Origin: Mnemiopsis leidyi
Lineage: Eukaryota > Ctenophora > Tentaculata > Lobata > Bolinopsidae
Length of the DNA stretch: 44,668 nt
Reading direction: 5' to 3'
NCBI GenBank assembly: GCA_000226015.1
Contig: JH154682.1
Span: 24,439-69,106 of the forward strand
In this document: positions 1 through 10,725 of the stretch, one piece after another
Numbering within the stretch: the first letter of the stretch is position 1
How the letters are laid out: each line of letters starts with the position of its first letter
Position numbers and translations under genes: made by a program
The notes under the pieces: model-generated
Told to the model about the DNA's origin: nothing
Database searches by the model: none
What the model saw: only the letters and a program-made list of their open reading frames with translations

Positions 1-180
<180 letters not shown>

Positions 181-956
181 GCTGAAACAAAAAGCAGTTT
201 ATTTCAAAAATTTTTAAAACATATTTTAAAACATATTTAAAACATATTTTGTTTAAGATTCAAATAATAGAAATTCAACTTAATAATAGACATTTTTTCA
301 TTTAAAAAAGTTATGTTCCGGGACATAACTAGGTCAAAAAGGATCATTACCCCCTTAATCAAGGGACCTGCGTTAACAAATATACTACAAAACATAAAAT
401 ATACACAGAAATTGGGCTAAGAAGAAAATCAGTTAATATTTTAAACATCAAATTTTTAATACACTAAATGATTTTATTATGATCAATGTTCTCTAGCTAA
501 TAAATAAAGTTATGAAGTCTTGCTCTAAAGGCATATTTAAAAGATGTCAACTTTCTTCAGATTGTCTGCATCGTTTTTTGATATTCCCGGAGCATCATCT
601 TGTAAATTGTCTTCTAAAATAAGGGAACTGTCTAAGCATGGATCTTGTTAGGTCCGATTTGTTTCTCTCCTTGAGCATTTCTATAATGCATCTTTAATTT
701 TTGCTGTTATTGGGCTTTCATTCATATTTTCCTTTGACTTAAATACTTAAGAATCTTTATTATTCTGCAAATAGAGCAAGATAATTTTGGGAGGGACCGC
801 TGTGACCCCTTCCCAAAATACAAATCCTTTATCTATGTGATATAGTCATAGAAAGCTTGATGTACCCAATTATTCATTCAAGTGAAACTTTTTCGTTTTG
901 AAGACGTCTCTAGATCTCTGTGTCACCAGATCTCTTAAATATGCCTCCCCAACATC
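181..956. other. AT-rich non-coding stretch
   Basis: No supportable coding exon, RNA gene or repeat is seen on either strand. It lies 3' of the GPCR and is probably part of the long cactin intron, because the cactin exons further right must connect to exons left of the window. Confidence 0.5.
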
Positions 957-1850
957 CTATATTTTCTTGCATCTTGTTTGTTCATCGATTGTTTCATCAC
1001 CAATCTGTGCCGAGGATCTTGTCAAAAATCTCATGGACACGGGTTCAGCTATGGATTTTGGAATCTTCAGGATCCAGCCCCTGAAATTCTTGTTGCGAAT
1101 GAAGTAGACTACCGGGTTACAGACTGCATTAAGCATCATCAGTAGCCGGAAAAATAAGTTACCAATAACATTATTGTAACCTGGAATCAGCGGTTCAAAG
1201 CTTTTTAACATCACCCACTTGATGTTTCTTGCTATCATGACAAAGAGAAGAGCGTTGGACAGCACGAAGATGACAGAGATAATTATGACCGTTACAGCTG
1301 CATGAACGTGCCGCTCCGATAGTGTGTTAGCTCCCGGACAGGCGAGCTTCACGCCAGTGACTATGTTGCAAACCAGCACTACACACACAAACAGTATAGC
1401 CTGAATGGAATTATTGGTGAATTTAGTATACTGCCACCCGCCCAAGCTTACCATTTGTCTCGCTGTGAATTCTCCTTTTGTATCGATAGTGACCCCCAGT
1501 GTTGACGCTATGAGGAAATAGACGACCCATGCTAACAAGACATTCTTTTCCTTGATGTTGCGGAGTGGAGCACATATCGATATCATCCTTGTTGTTGCAA
1601 GGAGCAGCAGAACGAAATGATTGTTGTTCAGGATCCAGCTATACAGAGGGGTCATGAAGTATCCGGTACTCATTGGAAGCCACACACGAAGCGTGACAAC
1701 TGCGCAATTCAAGAAGTCCCAAAAGCTCAGGAACAAGAGGAGTTTACCCAGTAGGCCACTTCGTTCAAACAGCAAGTAGTAGGCAAAGGAGATGCTGCTG
1801 TTCACACAGCCCAGCCCAGAGAACAGAGTCATAAGCAGCTTCAGGTTCAT
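957..1850 (-). CDS. Class A (rhodopsin-like) GPCR, single coding exon, ligand unknown
   Basis: A predicted seven-helix plasma-membrane receptor of about 297 residues, encoded without introns. Seven hydrophobic segments can be followed. Helix 7 carries the class A signature (NAVCNPVVYF), then a short basic helix-8 segment (RNKNFRG). The usual DRY at the end of helix 3 is TRM, and the helix 1 Asn context is altered (GCVNSS), so it is a divergent family member. The reading frame extends seven codons upstream only by a TTG; I take the ATG at 1850 as the start. A strong 3' splice-site-like sequence (CTCTTTGCTTCAG) ends at 1901, about 50 nt before that ATG, so the mRNA may have a spliced 5' leader. 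The gene appears to sit antisense inside a cactin intron. It is not recognisable as an ortholog of any specific receptor. Confidence 0.8.
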   Translation of the reverse strand: MNLKLLMTLFSGLGCVNSSISFAYYLLFERSGLLGKLLLFLSFWDFLNCAVVTLRVWLPMSTGYFMTPLYSWILNNNHFVLLLLATTRMISICAPLRNIKEKNVLLAWVVYFLIASTLGVTIDTKGEFTARQMVSLGGWQYTKFTNNSIQAILFVCVVLVCNIVTGVKLACPGANTLSERHVHAAVTVIIISVIFVLSNALLFVMIARNIKWVMLKSFEPLIPGYNNVIGNLFFRLLMMLNAVCNPVVYFIRNKNFRGWILKIPKSIAEPVSMRFLTRSSAQIGDETIDEQTRCKKI

Positions 1851-2289
1851 CTTTCTTGTTTTCTTTTCCAAATCTCCCGCGAGAAAATGGCACCTTCGTT
1901 CTGAAGCAAAGAGACTGACGATGGTGGAGGGTAATAATCGTAAAAGGCAAATAATCTTTTAAGTTGGGTTTGTTTATAGAATAGAGGGGTAACGCATTAA
2001 GAGTAACGCGTTGGTCATATAACATGTTGAAGCCAAAGTTGATGCATGCCAGTGAATTAATTATATAAAACTCATGATTATTCCCGATCTTTAGAGTCGG
2101 TTTGTTAATAAGATAACATGTTCTGTAGAATATGCGGACGTGATTCCGAAAAAACTTTCTGTGAGACCCATTAAGAAATGTTGATACGTAAGGGCTGCCT
2201 ACTTTATAAATTTCACAATATACGAGTCGAGTTGCTAAAAAGCTTAACCACTTTTCTCAATAAAATACTGATGTAGTTCCTAATTTCAG

Positions 2290-3353
2290 ACATCTAATGG
2301 CAGGACAGAAAGTGCACGAGGGTTGGACCTCGAGGAACAAGCGCACGCGCTGATGGGACCCGCCACCGAGGATGAGGAGCTGTTTAACGCCGACCTCGAC
2401 ATCGGCAAACAAAACTACTCATGGTCAGACAAGTACAAACCGAGAAAACCTCGCTTTTATAACAGAGTACACACGGTTCGTAGAGGGAACGTTTTACATG
2501 CACTGAACTTCACTTCTGTTGTGCAGATTGTTTCGGTTTTAAATTTCCATTGTTCGATTCCCGCCCAAGATACCACGCGGCAAACTGTACCTGTGCAGGG
2601 TTACGAGTGGAACAAGTACAACCAGACACACTACGACCAAGACAACCCCCCTCCCAAGATTGTACAGGGATACAAGTTCAACATTTTCTATCAGGTAAAA
2701 TAGTCGTGTGTTGGCACTAGAAAAACGGTTCAGTTACTCTGTTTTTTGAGTTGCCATGACGACTGCTCAGCTGCCACAGTTTGCTAGAAAGAACAAAAAA
2801 TATTGTAAATTTTTTAAGTGACCCATCACTTAGTTACTGTCACATTATGCTTACTGTTTTAGTTTGTAAAATAAAAACTTGAGCATATTAGGTATTATCC
2901 TCAATGTCTTTTCCCATAAACTCAAAACGGCAGTTAAGTGAGACATTTTTACAGGATTTGATCGACCCCAACTTGACACCGCAGTACAAATTAACTGTGT
3001 GTAAAGATGAAAAAGAATTCTGCATTCTCAAGTAAGGAACTATTTAAGGGTTTCGTTGCAGCTGTTACATCACAGTTTTACGTCCTTCATCATCATGATC
3101 AAATGTTTAGTTGTTAGTACACATTTACTGGCAAATCTTAACTTAAACCTCCTAAAGTTAGTTAAAAACAAAAGCACTAAACAAATGTGTACAATTAACC
3201 AGGATTACGGCGGGACCACCCTACGAAGACATAGCCTTCAAGGTCCTGAACAAAGAGTGGGAGTACTCCAACAGATACAGCTTCAAATCGCAGTTCAGCC
3301 AGGGCATTTTCCAGCTCTGGTTTCAGTTTAAGAAGTATAGATATAGGAGATGA
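2290..3353 (+). CDS. CACTIN: Cactin, C-terminal part (last four exons)
   Basis: Cactin is a conserved nuclear protein linked to pre-mRNA splicing and, in flies, to Cactus/NF-kB signalling. Four exons join in phase with GT-AG borders: 2290-2475, 2599-2694, 2955-3031 and 3203-3353. They encode the highly conserved C-terminal domain of about 170 residues: acidic lead-in, KYKPRKPRFYNRVHT, GYEWNKYNQTHYDQDNPPPK, then AGPPYEDIAFKV and the aromatic-basic end FQFKKYRYRR before TGA. The exon at 2290 opens after a TTTCAG acceptor and in frame, so N-terminal exons (animal cactins are often about 700 residues or more) must lie upstream of the window. That places the minus-strand GPCR at 957-1850 inside a cactin intron. 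A possible ATTAAA polyadenylation signal lies near 3372. No disabling change is seen. Confidence 0.93.
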
Positions 3354-3714
3354 CAGTATGGAATTCGTTTTATTAAAGAAACGAGAAACGTTCTTCTGCG
3401 GAATTCCAATTTTCACCGACATGTAAATGTACTCAGATATTCTACAACTTTTTGACTTAATTCCATACTGTATATTATTTGCCCCCCCCCCCCGGCCTCC
3501 ATATTTTTGACATCGTACGCTCGATTTGACGTAACACTACCCATTATCTTGTTAATTATTTAATTATTTGATTATTTAGTGTTAATTTATTCGTCTCAAT
3601 ATTGAATAACATGGCCCGTCAAATTTCTATGATCAGACAAGGAAGAAAATATTGGGGGAAATGAGATAATTATCTATCATTGCTTCCCTTTACTTAGGCT
3701 AGGCACGTACGTAC
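3354..3714. other. Cactin 3' flank
   Basis: Holds a poly-C run near 3482-3494 and AT-rich sequence. No gene is seen. Confidence 0.5.
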
Positions 3715-4440
3715 GTTTTGGACGTTTTGGAGAGTTTGGTCGCTCAGGTACGGGACAACTGCATCGGGTGCGTCCTCCTCCAGCTCATTAGAGAATTGTC
3801 GTTCGTTGTAGTGTATCCAGGAACAGGTGGTGTGTCTGGATACTGCAATAAGACTTTGCCAAGTTCTATTTTGAAGGTGTACAGTTTTTTATGCTTCTCA
3901 AGTTGGCATGTAAAAGATTGAACAACTGAGCTGCTCTAATCCTGAATGTCCTGTCGTAATCAGCTCTGACTGACAACTGGGACTTTTCGTTCATAGCAGG
4001 GATTTCCGCTTTAATCCCGAGTCTCATATTTTGCTAAAAACAAATTTCTATGTCGTTTGGGGCCAGGTCGTTCAGGATCTTCCACACATGAACAATGCAG
4101 TACCTTCTTTCCCGTCTCCTCTGAAGTGACATAAGATTGAGCTTTTTCAACCGTTTCCAGTATGCAAGCTCTTCAAATTCCTGAATCCTCCTGGTGAATG
4201 ATCTCTGCACATTTTCTAGCCTCTGTATTTCACCAATGTGGGTAGAGTTCCAAACCGGGCAACAATATTCCAGCCTTGATCGTACCATACTCTTGTAGAG
4301 AGTTAGCATTACATTAACCGATCGGTCATGGAATGCATTGAGAACCCATGCTGCCATTTTCTTTGCTGCCTCTGCTGTCGATCTGTGCTCTCCAGCTCCT
4401 GTGCCCTGATATGTAAACCCCCAGATCGCGCACAGTATTT
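3715..4440 (-). mobile_element. LINE remnant, end of ORF2 (reverse transcriptase C-terminal region)
   Basis: Read on minus, a 107-residue open stretch (4034-4357) carries the region after the RT catalytic core typical of CR1/Jockey-like non-LTR retrotransposons: LTLYKSMVRSRLEYCCPVWN, then VQRSFTRRI, YWKRLKKLNLMSL and RRRERRYCIVHVWKILND. Upstream, to about 4440, is a matching lead (VRDLGVYI). Downstream in shifted frames is the usual tail with a PDTPPVPGYTT motif and an NNDSL-like NDNSL end near 3730. Several frameshifts show it is dead. The family name is uncertain, since the catalytic core itself is absent. Confidence 0.85.
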
Positions 4441-4959
4441 TAAGGGGTTATGATCACTCTGCAATATTTCACTAGTCAATAGCACTTACATAATCGTCAT
4501 AAATAGACCTTTCTGAACAGATGTTATGTGAGTTAGAGCTTTAAAAATGGATTCCCCCACAAATACCACAAAATCAAAAATGGAAGAAAAATTCATATTT
4601 TTATGTGTTTGTCCCCTCGCCCCCGGCATTCGAAAAATATTCCATTTTTCATATTCATAGCTCATTTCATGTTATATTTACTTACCGTTTTTAATCGATA
4701 GGAGTTTGTTTGATTTTTGTTTTGTGGAAACCTTAAAAAGACATCTAAGTGAGTAGAAAGTTCTGCTCAGCAAACCATTTACCATGTTCAGCACCAGTGC
4801 TACGCCTCGGTCACATTGCTAAAGAGACGGTTGTGTTAGACGCTTGGTTTTGCTATTATGGGGACCCGCCTGCGCGGCGCTTCACGTGCGTTGCTTGTAC
4901 GCGCACGGGTCGAGTTGTACATAAGGTAGGTTTGGTAGGGATCACTTGTGGACAACTGT
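4441..4959. other. Spacer between two LINE remnants
   Basis: AT-rich. Open frames around 4750-5050 look like chance or antisense frames. No separate gene is supported. Confidence 0.4.
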
Positions 4960-6605
4960 ATCATGTACGTCCTTCGACCTTCGTTCAGGCTTGGTGGCGA
5001 TATTTTTGTAGATTCCACTCCACGAGTGAGTTATTTTTAGCGAGGCTGTAACCATCTAGAGGTGGAGTGTCTGGGAAGCTTTCCAGGAACTTCCCAAGTG
5101 CAATTTAAAAGGGCTCCAGAGCAGTGTCATTATTAACACCGGGTGGTCATGGTAGGAGGTTCCAGAGCTTGCAGACACCTAACGAGTTTTCGTAATGCTG
5201 AGTTGTTTGTTGGTGGAACTATCGCTCTTTTGCCAGTGTGTCGTTGGGAGCTCTCCCGTTCAAGATTTTCCACGTGTGGATGATAACATAGCGTTCTCGG
5301 CGTCTATGAAGTGACAAAATGCCAAGTTTTTTCATGCGGGCCCAGTAACCTATGATCTATGTCCTGGTGGCCATTTATATATTTTCTATGGCCTTGATAT
5401 CACACAGGGCAGTAGTATTTCAATTTACTTCTCACCTTAGTCTTAAAAAGAGTAACAAGTAAGCATGAGGAAAGGGGATGCTAAAAGTAAAAACGCTCAA
5501 CACCCGTGCTGTTATGGTTCTGACACCCTCTAACATCTTCTGTATGTGTGGGGTCCATGCACAGTCATCAGATAGGAGCTCAGCCTCGATTGTATCGCCA
5601 GTTTTGTAGGTTGATAACCTACTGTTGCAGCTCAAAGCTGAACGTTAGAACGGTAGACGGATATAATCTTGTCAAGATATTTCCCTAAGCTGTTGGCTAT
5701 GATTCAATTTGTTGATGAATTTACATTTAGCTGCATATTGTTAATTAATTGCCCAGCTGATGGCATTAAAAAGATTCTCCTGCAAAAGACTTTTTGCAGC
5801 CAAGTCAAGGATATTTCCTACGAGCTTGGTGTCATCTGCAAAGACTTAACCTAGGTGACCAGGATGTCCAGTTGCAAGTTGGTCATCTATATATAGGATC
5901 AGGATGAATAGAATTGGTCCTAGGACCGTGCCTTGAGGGACTCCACTTAAGATGTAAGACAGCTCTGAAAGTGGATATGGCACCTTCCACAAAGGCTGTC
6001 TGAAATCTATTTCCCAGGAATTCTGTCAGCTTTTAATGGTTCAAGAGTTTGGCTACTGATGGCATAGCGTTTGGCTTTTACCAACAATATTTTGTGGTCA
6101 ACTTTGTCGAAACACGAAAGTTTATTAAGTAATCTAGATAAGTTACGTCAACCTCTTCCCCTTCATCTGTCATCGAGTGTTTTGAGAACGTTGTCTGCAT
6201 GGCGTATAAGATGAGACTTGGGTTAGGCAGTTCTCTTCTTACGGAATCCGTGTTCAGTGTTGGCTTGGTGATAGGATGTCAGTGGATTTCATGTGTGCTT
6301 TTTATGGACTCAGGGCCTTTTGCATTTGACAAGATTTTTGCTGGGATGTTACCTTCAGGTAGTACTGAGTGGGCGTCTAGCTTTTTGATAGCCTCAATGT
6401 TATCATCTTTATCAAAGGAAATATGGCCGAGCTTTCCTGAGGATGGATTAGGACCATCAACAATCAACAATAAAATTAAATGCTGCTTTAGCCAATTTTA
6501 AACGAGTCCTTATCAAACATTTCTTCTTTCAGGCTGCAAGGGTGAAGGGGTTGTAGCCCATAAGGGTCAGGTTGTGGTCTGATATTTGGGTATCAGTAGT
6601 TTTTG
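4960..6605 (-). mobile_element. Second LINE remnant: endonuclease end, RT core pieces and C-terminal tail
   Basis: Minus-strand pieces occur in LINE ORF2 order but in different frames. The end of the endonuclease (ISDHNLTLMGYNP) is near 6560. The pre-RT segment (AIKKLDAHSVLPEGNIPAKI) is near 6350-6420. An RT block with FDKVDHKIL is near 6090. The catalytic-region signature SGVPQGTVLGP is near 5930. Then come DCAWTPHIQKML near 5550, KVRSKLKYYCPV near 5420, RMKKLGILSLHRRRER near 5300, and a tail with PDTPPL and NNSLVEWN near 5030-5080. Many stops and frameshifts are present and segments are missing. It is related to, but not identical with, the copy at 3715-4440. A hairpin module sits within it at about 5603-5683. 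Confidence 0.85.
5603..5683 (+). repeat. Triloop-hairpin module inside the LINE remnant
   Basis: A 7-bp stem GTAGGTT/AACCTAC with loop GAT (5606-5622) is followed by CAGCT/AGCTG with loop CAA (5628-5640), then a tail like AACGGTAGACGGATATAATC. The second hairpin and tail match modules at 14324-14398 and 17155-17230, but the first stem differs on both arms in a compensated way. It lies where LINE sequence is expected to be continuous, so it looks inserted. Confidence 0.75.
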
Positions 6606-6690
6606 TTTAATTGGTGAAGCAAAATGACGTGACGGAAGTATGCTTAAAATTGCGCGCCGAATAAAATCCGCCCTGGTAGAAGTTTGAAAA

Positions 6691-6854
6691 TTTGTATTTG
6701 TATTTATTTGTATTTGTTACACCTGTACCCAGGCTTTTACAGATAAACTGAAGGGGCTCCTGGAAGATTCTAGATCTTTTAACGGAGACCCTCCTCATTT
6801 AACCCTCAATCACGGTTTCCCGGTCATTCGGCTGAGTCGACCGAAGAAGATTGC
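6691..6854 (-). mobile_element. 5'-truncated SINE, same family as 40815-41084
   Basis: On minus it matches the body and tail of the full SINE at 40815: GACTCAGC, GTGATTGAGGGTTAAATGAG, the AGATCT/TCTTCCAGGAGCC block, GCCTGGGTACA and a GTAACAAATACAAATA-type tail. The tRNA-like head is missing, as expected of incomplete reverse transcription. Confidence 0.88.
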
Positions 6855-7640
6855 ATGATTCAAAAAGCGTCCAGTTTTCGATAGAGAACATCTGTGCCGT
6901 GCGTCCAGCTTTCATTGTGTCCGATTTAGGGTGATTGCGTCCTGTTAACTAATAACATAGGCGATACTTGTTTTAGTATGAGAAGACGCATAGCCCGACA
7001 ATGAAGAATTGTATCAGCCCAGTGCTGGAGATTAATGGAAATATAACCTCTAGTTTCTACCAGTACCAACAATTAGTTCACCTGGCAACTTCAGACTTGC
7101 GCTCTTCTGACAAAAAAGGTGACAATCGTTGCTTAAAGCGCCAATTTCGGTTTGTTGTGCTGTATGCAATATCAATGAAATTGAAATGAACGTAATGTAA
7201 GACTTGTTGTAAGACGTAACTGGCGCAGTGTAGACGAAGTTGCTGAGTCGTGATGGCTGTCAGATAAATTTTCATTCACATCAAATGGTTACTAAACAAA
7301 GCTGAAATATAATACGCTTCTCAGTTATAGGCTAAAATCAAACATAGCTGCCGCTTAATTAGTAACAAGAATCGTTAATTGCAGAGGATCTACTACCGGC
7401 CATATATATTTTGACTGTGAACAAAGTTAGTCATGAATTAAAAGATTCAGTGACTTTTTAGTATCATAAGGATAGTTCGAACGTATTTGATTAATAAGTA
7501 GTAGTATTTGATAGGTATAGTAGTAGTATTATAATGAAATGTAGTTTAAGACAGTAAAACTTTCATATTGTTGGGTAAAAAATAAAACTTTCATCAACAT
7601 TTCAAGGCAGTTAAATATTAACCAAGCTCAGATTTAAAAA
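6855..7640. other. Spacer 3' of eEF1A
   Basis: AT-rich intergenic sequence, including the probable 3' untranslated region of eEF1A close to 7600. No gene or repeat is supported. Confidence 0.5.
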
Positions 7641-7649
7641 CATCGGCCT

Positions 7650-10600
7650 TTACTTTTTGGCTGCTTTTTGTGCTGATTTGGTCGTCTTGCCAGAGCTTTC
7701 GCCCTTAGTAACCGACTTAATAACTCCGACAGCGACGGTCTGTTTCATGTCTCTGACGGCGAATCGTCCAAGAGGAGCGTACTCTGTGAAGGATTCCACA
7801 ACCATGGGTTTGGTGGGCTTTAGAACGCACAAAGAGGCATCTCCAGTTTTGATATCGGCTGGGAATTCCTCAAGGACTTTTCCGGATCGCTTGTCGATCT
7901 TCTTCTTGATCTCTGTGAACTTGCATGCGATGTGAGCTGTGTGACAATCGAGGACTGGGGTGTAACCGTTGCTGATCTTTCCAGGGTGGTTCATGATAAT
8001 AACCTGAGCCTCGAATGTCACGCACTCTTTGGCGGGATCGTTCTTTGAGTCGGAAGCGACAAATCCTCTCTTGATTTCCTTCACGGCGACGTTCTTGATG
8101 TTGAAACCGACGTTGTCTCCGGGAACAGCTTCTGCCATAGATTCGTGATGCATCTCGACAGACTTAACCTCAGTGGTCAAACCAGTGGGTCCGAAACAGA
8201 CGATCATACCGGGCTTAATGACACCGGTCTCGACACGGCCAACAGGGACTGTTCCAATTCCACCGATCTTGTAGACATCCTGCAGGGGGAGACGGAGGGG
8301 CTTGGCGGTAGGTCGGGTGGGGGGTGTTACGTTGTCGAGAGCCTGGGTAAGGTACTTGAGGTTGGAAGACTTGCTGGGTTTCTTGGGATCGCCGGTTTCT
8401 ACGGTCATACCAGTAAACCACTTCATGTTCTCCTTGACGTCACCGTCGGGGACAACCATGTTGTCTCCGTGGAATCCGGAGATGGGGATGAAGGGAATCC
8501 TGGGGACCTTGTATCCGATCTTCTTGAGGTAGCTGCTGACCTCACCCTTGATTTCGTTGTATCTGGCCTCGCTGTAAGGAGGAGAGGTGGTGTCCATCTT
8601 GTTGACGGCGATGATGACCTCCTTAACTCCGAGAGTGAAGGCAAGTAGCAGATGCTCTCTGGTTTGTCCAGTCTTGGCATAGCCGGCCTCAAATTCACCA
8701 GTACCAGCGGCGACGATAAGGACAGCAGCATCGGCCTGAAAAATACGTAGATATGTTAAGGGATCCATAAATATTCTTTTGCATGTTTCAGATTGAAAGC
8801 AAAACATGTGACTAGCCACATGGCAGATTATTAATCCATGCTATTAGTAATAAATTTAGACAATGCAACGAACAAGACATACCTGCGATGTGCCAGTGAT
8901 CATGTTCTTGATGAAATCTCTGTGTCCAGGGGCATCAATAATAGTGACATCGTACTTGTCGGTCTCGAACTGCATGAGAGCGATATCGATTGTGATACCA
9001 CGCTCACGCTCGGACTTCAGCTTGTCGAGCACCCAAGCGTAGCAGAAGGATCCTTTGCCCATCTGAAATATGGAGACTTGTTTATCTGAGTGTTTGTTCA
9101 GGTTCGCAAGGAACATTACACACGACAATCTCACTGTGGGAACTTATAACTGGCACTGAAACATGAGACGTCATGTAGGGACGCGCGCGCACAAATTTTC
9201 CGCCAGAAGGGTTGACACTAAGATCCTCTCGAAAGCTCTGAAATTATTCAACGCGCATTCTCGTTCAGCTGCGTAGACCCCCCATATCTCTTGATCGAAC
9301 TGACCACGCTTATTCAATGGTTAATAAAAACCTTACCCTAAGTCAGCTTTCAGGACCAAGACAGAAGCATGGAGTCGCTCGAATAATTACGCCCTTAGTT
9401 TAAAATTAAACGAGGCAATCGGACTTCGGTTTTTGAGTCGAGACAAGAACCAAAATTGGAATCATTTGAAAATTAGGGCCCATCATTTAAAAATAAGACC
9501 CGAAAAGTTTCAAATTACTATTTGAAAGACCGTTCGGTTTTAAGATCTATTCGGCGGAGCACAGACTAAGGGGTGTGGTATCAGCTTGAGGGCTAGCTGA
9601 CCGCCAACGAGTATTGTGCGATTATAAATAATAACTTGGGCACATCAATGCCAGCAGCCATGGTTGTGAAATGTCCAATAATACGGAGAATAGCTTATCA
9701 AATGATGATGGGACCCATGTAGATTTCTGCGTTGCTTATCAGCTTGTCATCGATGGGTCTCCCTTTCAGCTCACTGGGCTTACGGTGAACAAGATTGAAG
9801 TGCATTAGAGTTTATTCCCGGTAGGAAGATTTCAGAAAAATTCGGAAAATTGTATTTTTCGGTAAGAGGCGATTTTTCTGTGGCCATCCATTCTTTTACC
9901 GAAACATTAACATTTTCATAACGAAATATCGTTATGAAAATGTGGACCGAAAAATCAGCTTCCAACCTAAACATCATTATTCCACCTTTACGTCATTTTC
10001 TAACGGAAAGATCGCATCAGTATCTTCTGTTCTGGACGGAAAATTAAGTTTTGAAATAATTGGAAATCGGTGAGGTATCCGGAGGTTTCAGCCGATAAAA
10101 GTGAGCGGTACTAAGGAGTTCCGTGCAGGCGATTTAGACAGTAAAGCAAGTAAAGCAACTCCAGCAATATGCAGATATGTCCCGGAGCAACACATTAATG
10201 CAAGGCAAAGAAGAAGACCCTGTGCATTATCGGAAGGCAACTCCTACAAAAACTTTGTATAACGGCAGCCAGCGGTAAACAGTTCATATCGTCTTAGTAA
10301 AAAGAAACCAAACATAGTATGAAATTTGCTTTAGCGGTTGGCTGTCCGAAAAAGGTCGCATTGATCGCCTTGACTAAACAATATTTGTTTAACATTCGTT
10401 TGAGCAAACTGGGGGCACAAATAGTATTAGATTATCTTTGTTAACAGAAATACAGTTGACAGACTGACATTCTAACACACACTCCATACATGAGTAGTTA
10501 CACTGTGACAGAAAGTACAATTAACTGTAACATAAAGTTTGAACCTACCTCGGCGGCCTCCTTCTTGAACTTCTCGATTGTTCTGTCGTCGACACCTCCG

Positions 10601-10707
10601 CACTTGAAGATCAAGTGACCGGTGGTGGTAGATTTGCCGGAATCTACATGACCAATAACGACGATGTTAAGATGGGGCTTTTCCTTATTCCTGCTCTTGG
10701 GAGGCAT
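7650..10707 (-). CDS. EEF1A: Translation elongation factor 1-alpha (eEF1A), three coding exons
   Basis: GTPase that brings aminoacyl-tRNA to the ribosome A site. Exons 10707-10549, 9062-8883 and 8735-7650 join in phase 0 to give 474 residues, slightly longer than the usual 460 or so because of extra N- and C-terminal residues. All GTP-binding motifs are visible: G1 [10 protein letters not shown]2 GITID, G3 DAPGH, G4 NKMD, and a [13 protein letters not shown] stretch split by intron 2. Domains II and III are complete and end in a Lys/Ala-rich tail. Codon use is strongly C/G-biased, as usual for this highly expressed gene, and produces several long antisense frames. A CTTCAG acceptor ends 18 nt before the ATG, so the 5' leader is spliced. 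Unusual: the normally invariant GWHGDN is GFHGDN, and the start is [10 protein letters not shown]. It looks intact. Confidence 0.98.
9820..9967. mobile_element. Possible small MITE in eEF1A intron 1
   Basis: Imperfect terminal inverted repeats (GGTAGGAAG at left, GGTTGGAAG read inward from the right) bound about 148 bp. Inside is a perfect 15-bp palindrome, arms 9910-9924 and 9929-9943, with a 4-nt loop. No clear target-site duplication was found. Confidence 0.4.
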
Positions 10708-10725
10708 GACTGCTACTTGCTACTA

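Noticed and set aside
4749..5051. 100-codon plus-strand frame
   Set aside because: It overlaps antisense LINE sequence and has no recognisable content.
8145..8648. 167-codon open frame antisense to eEF1A
   Set aside because: It lies opposite strongly codon-biased eEF1A coding sequence, a common cause of spurious antisense frames, and has no recognisable domain.
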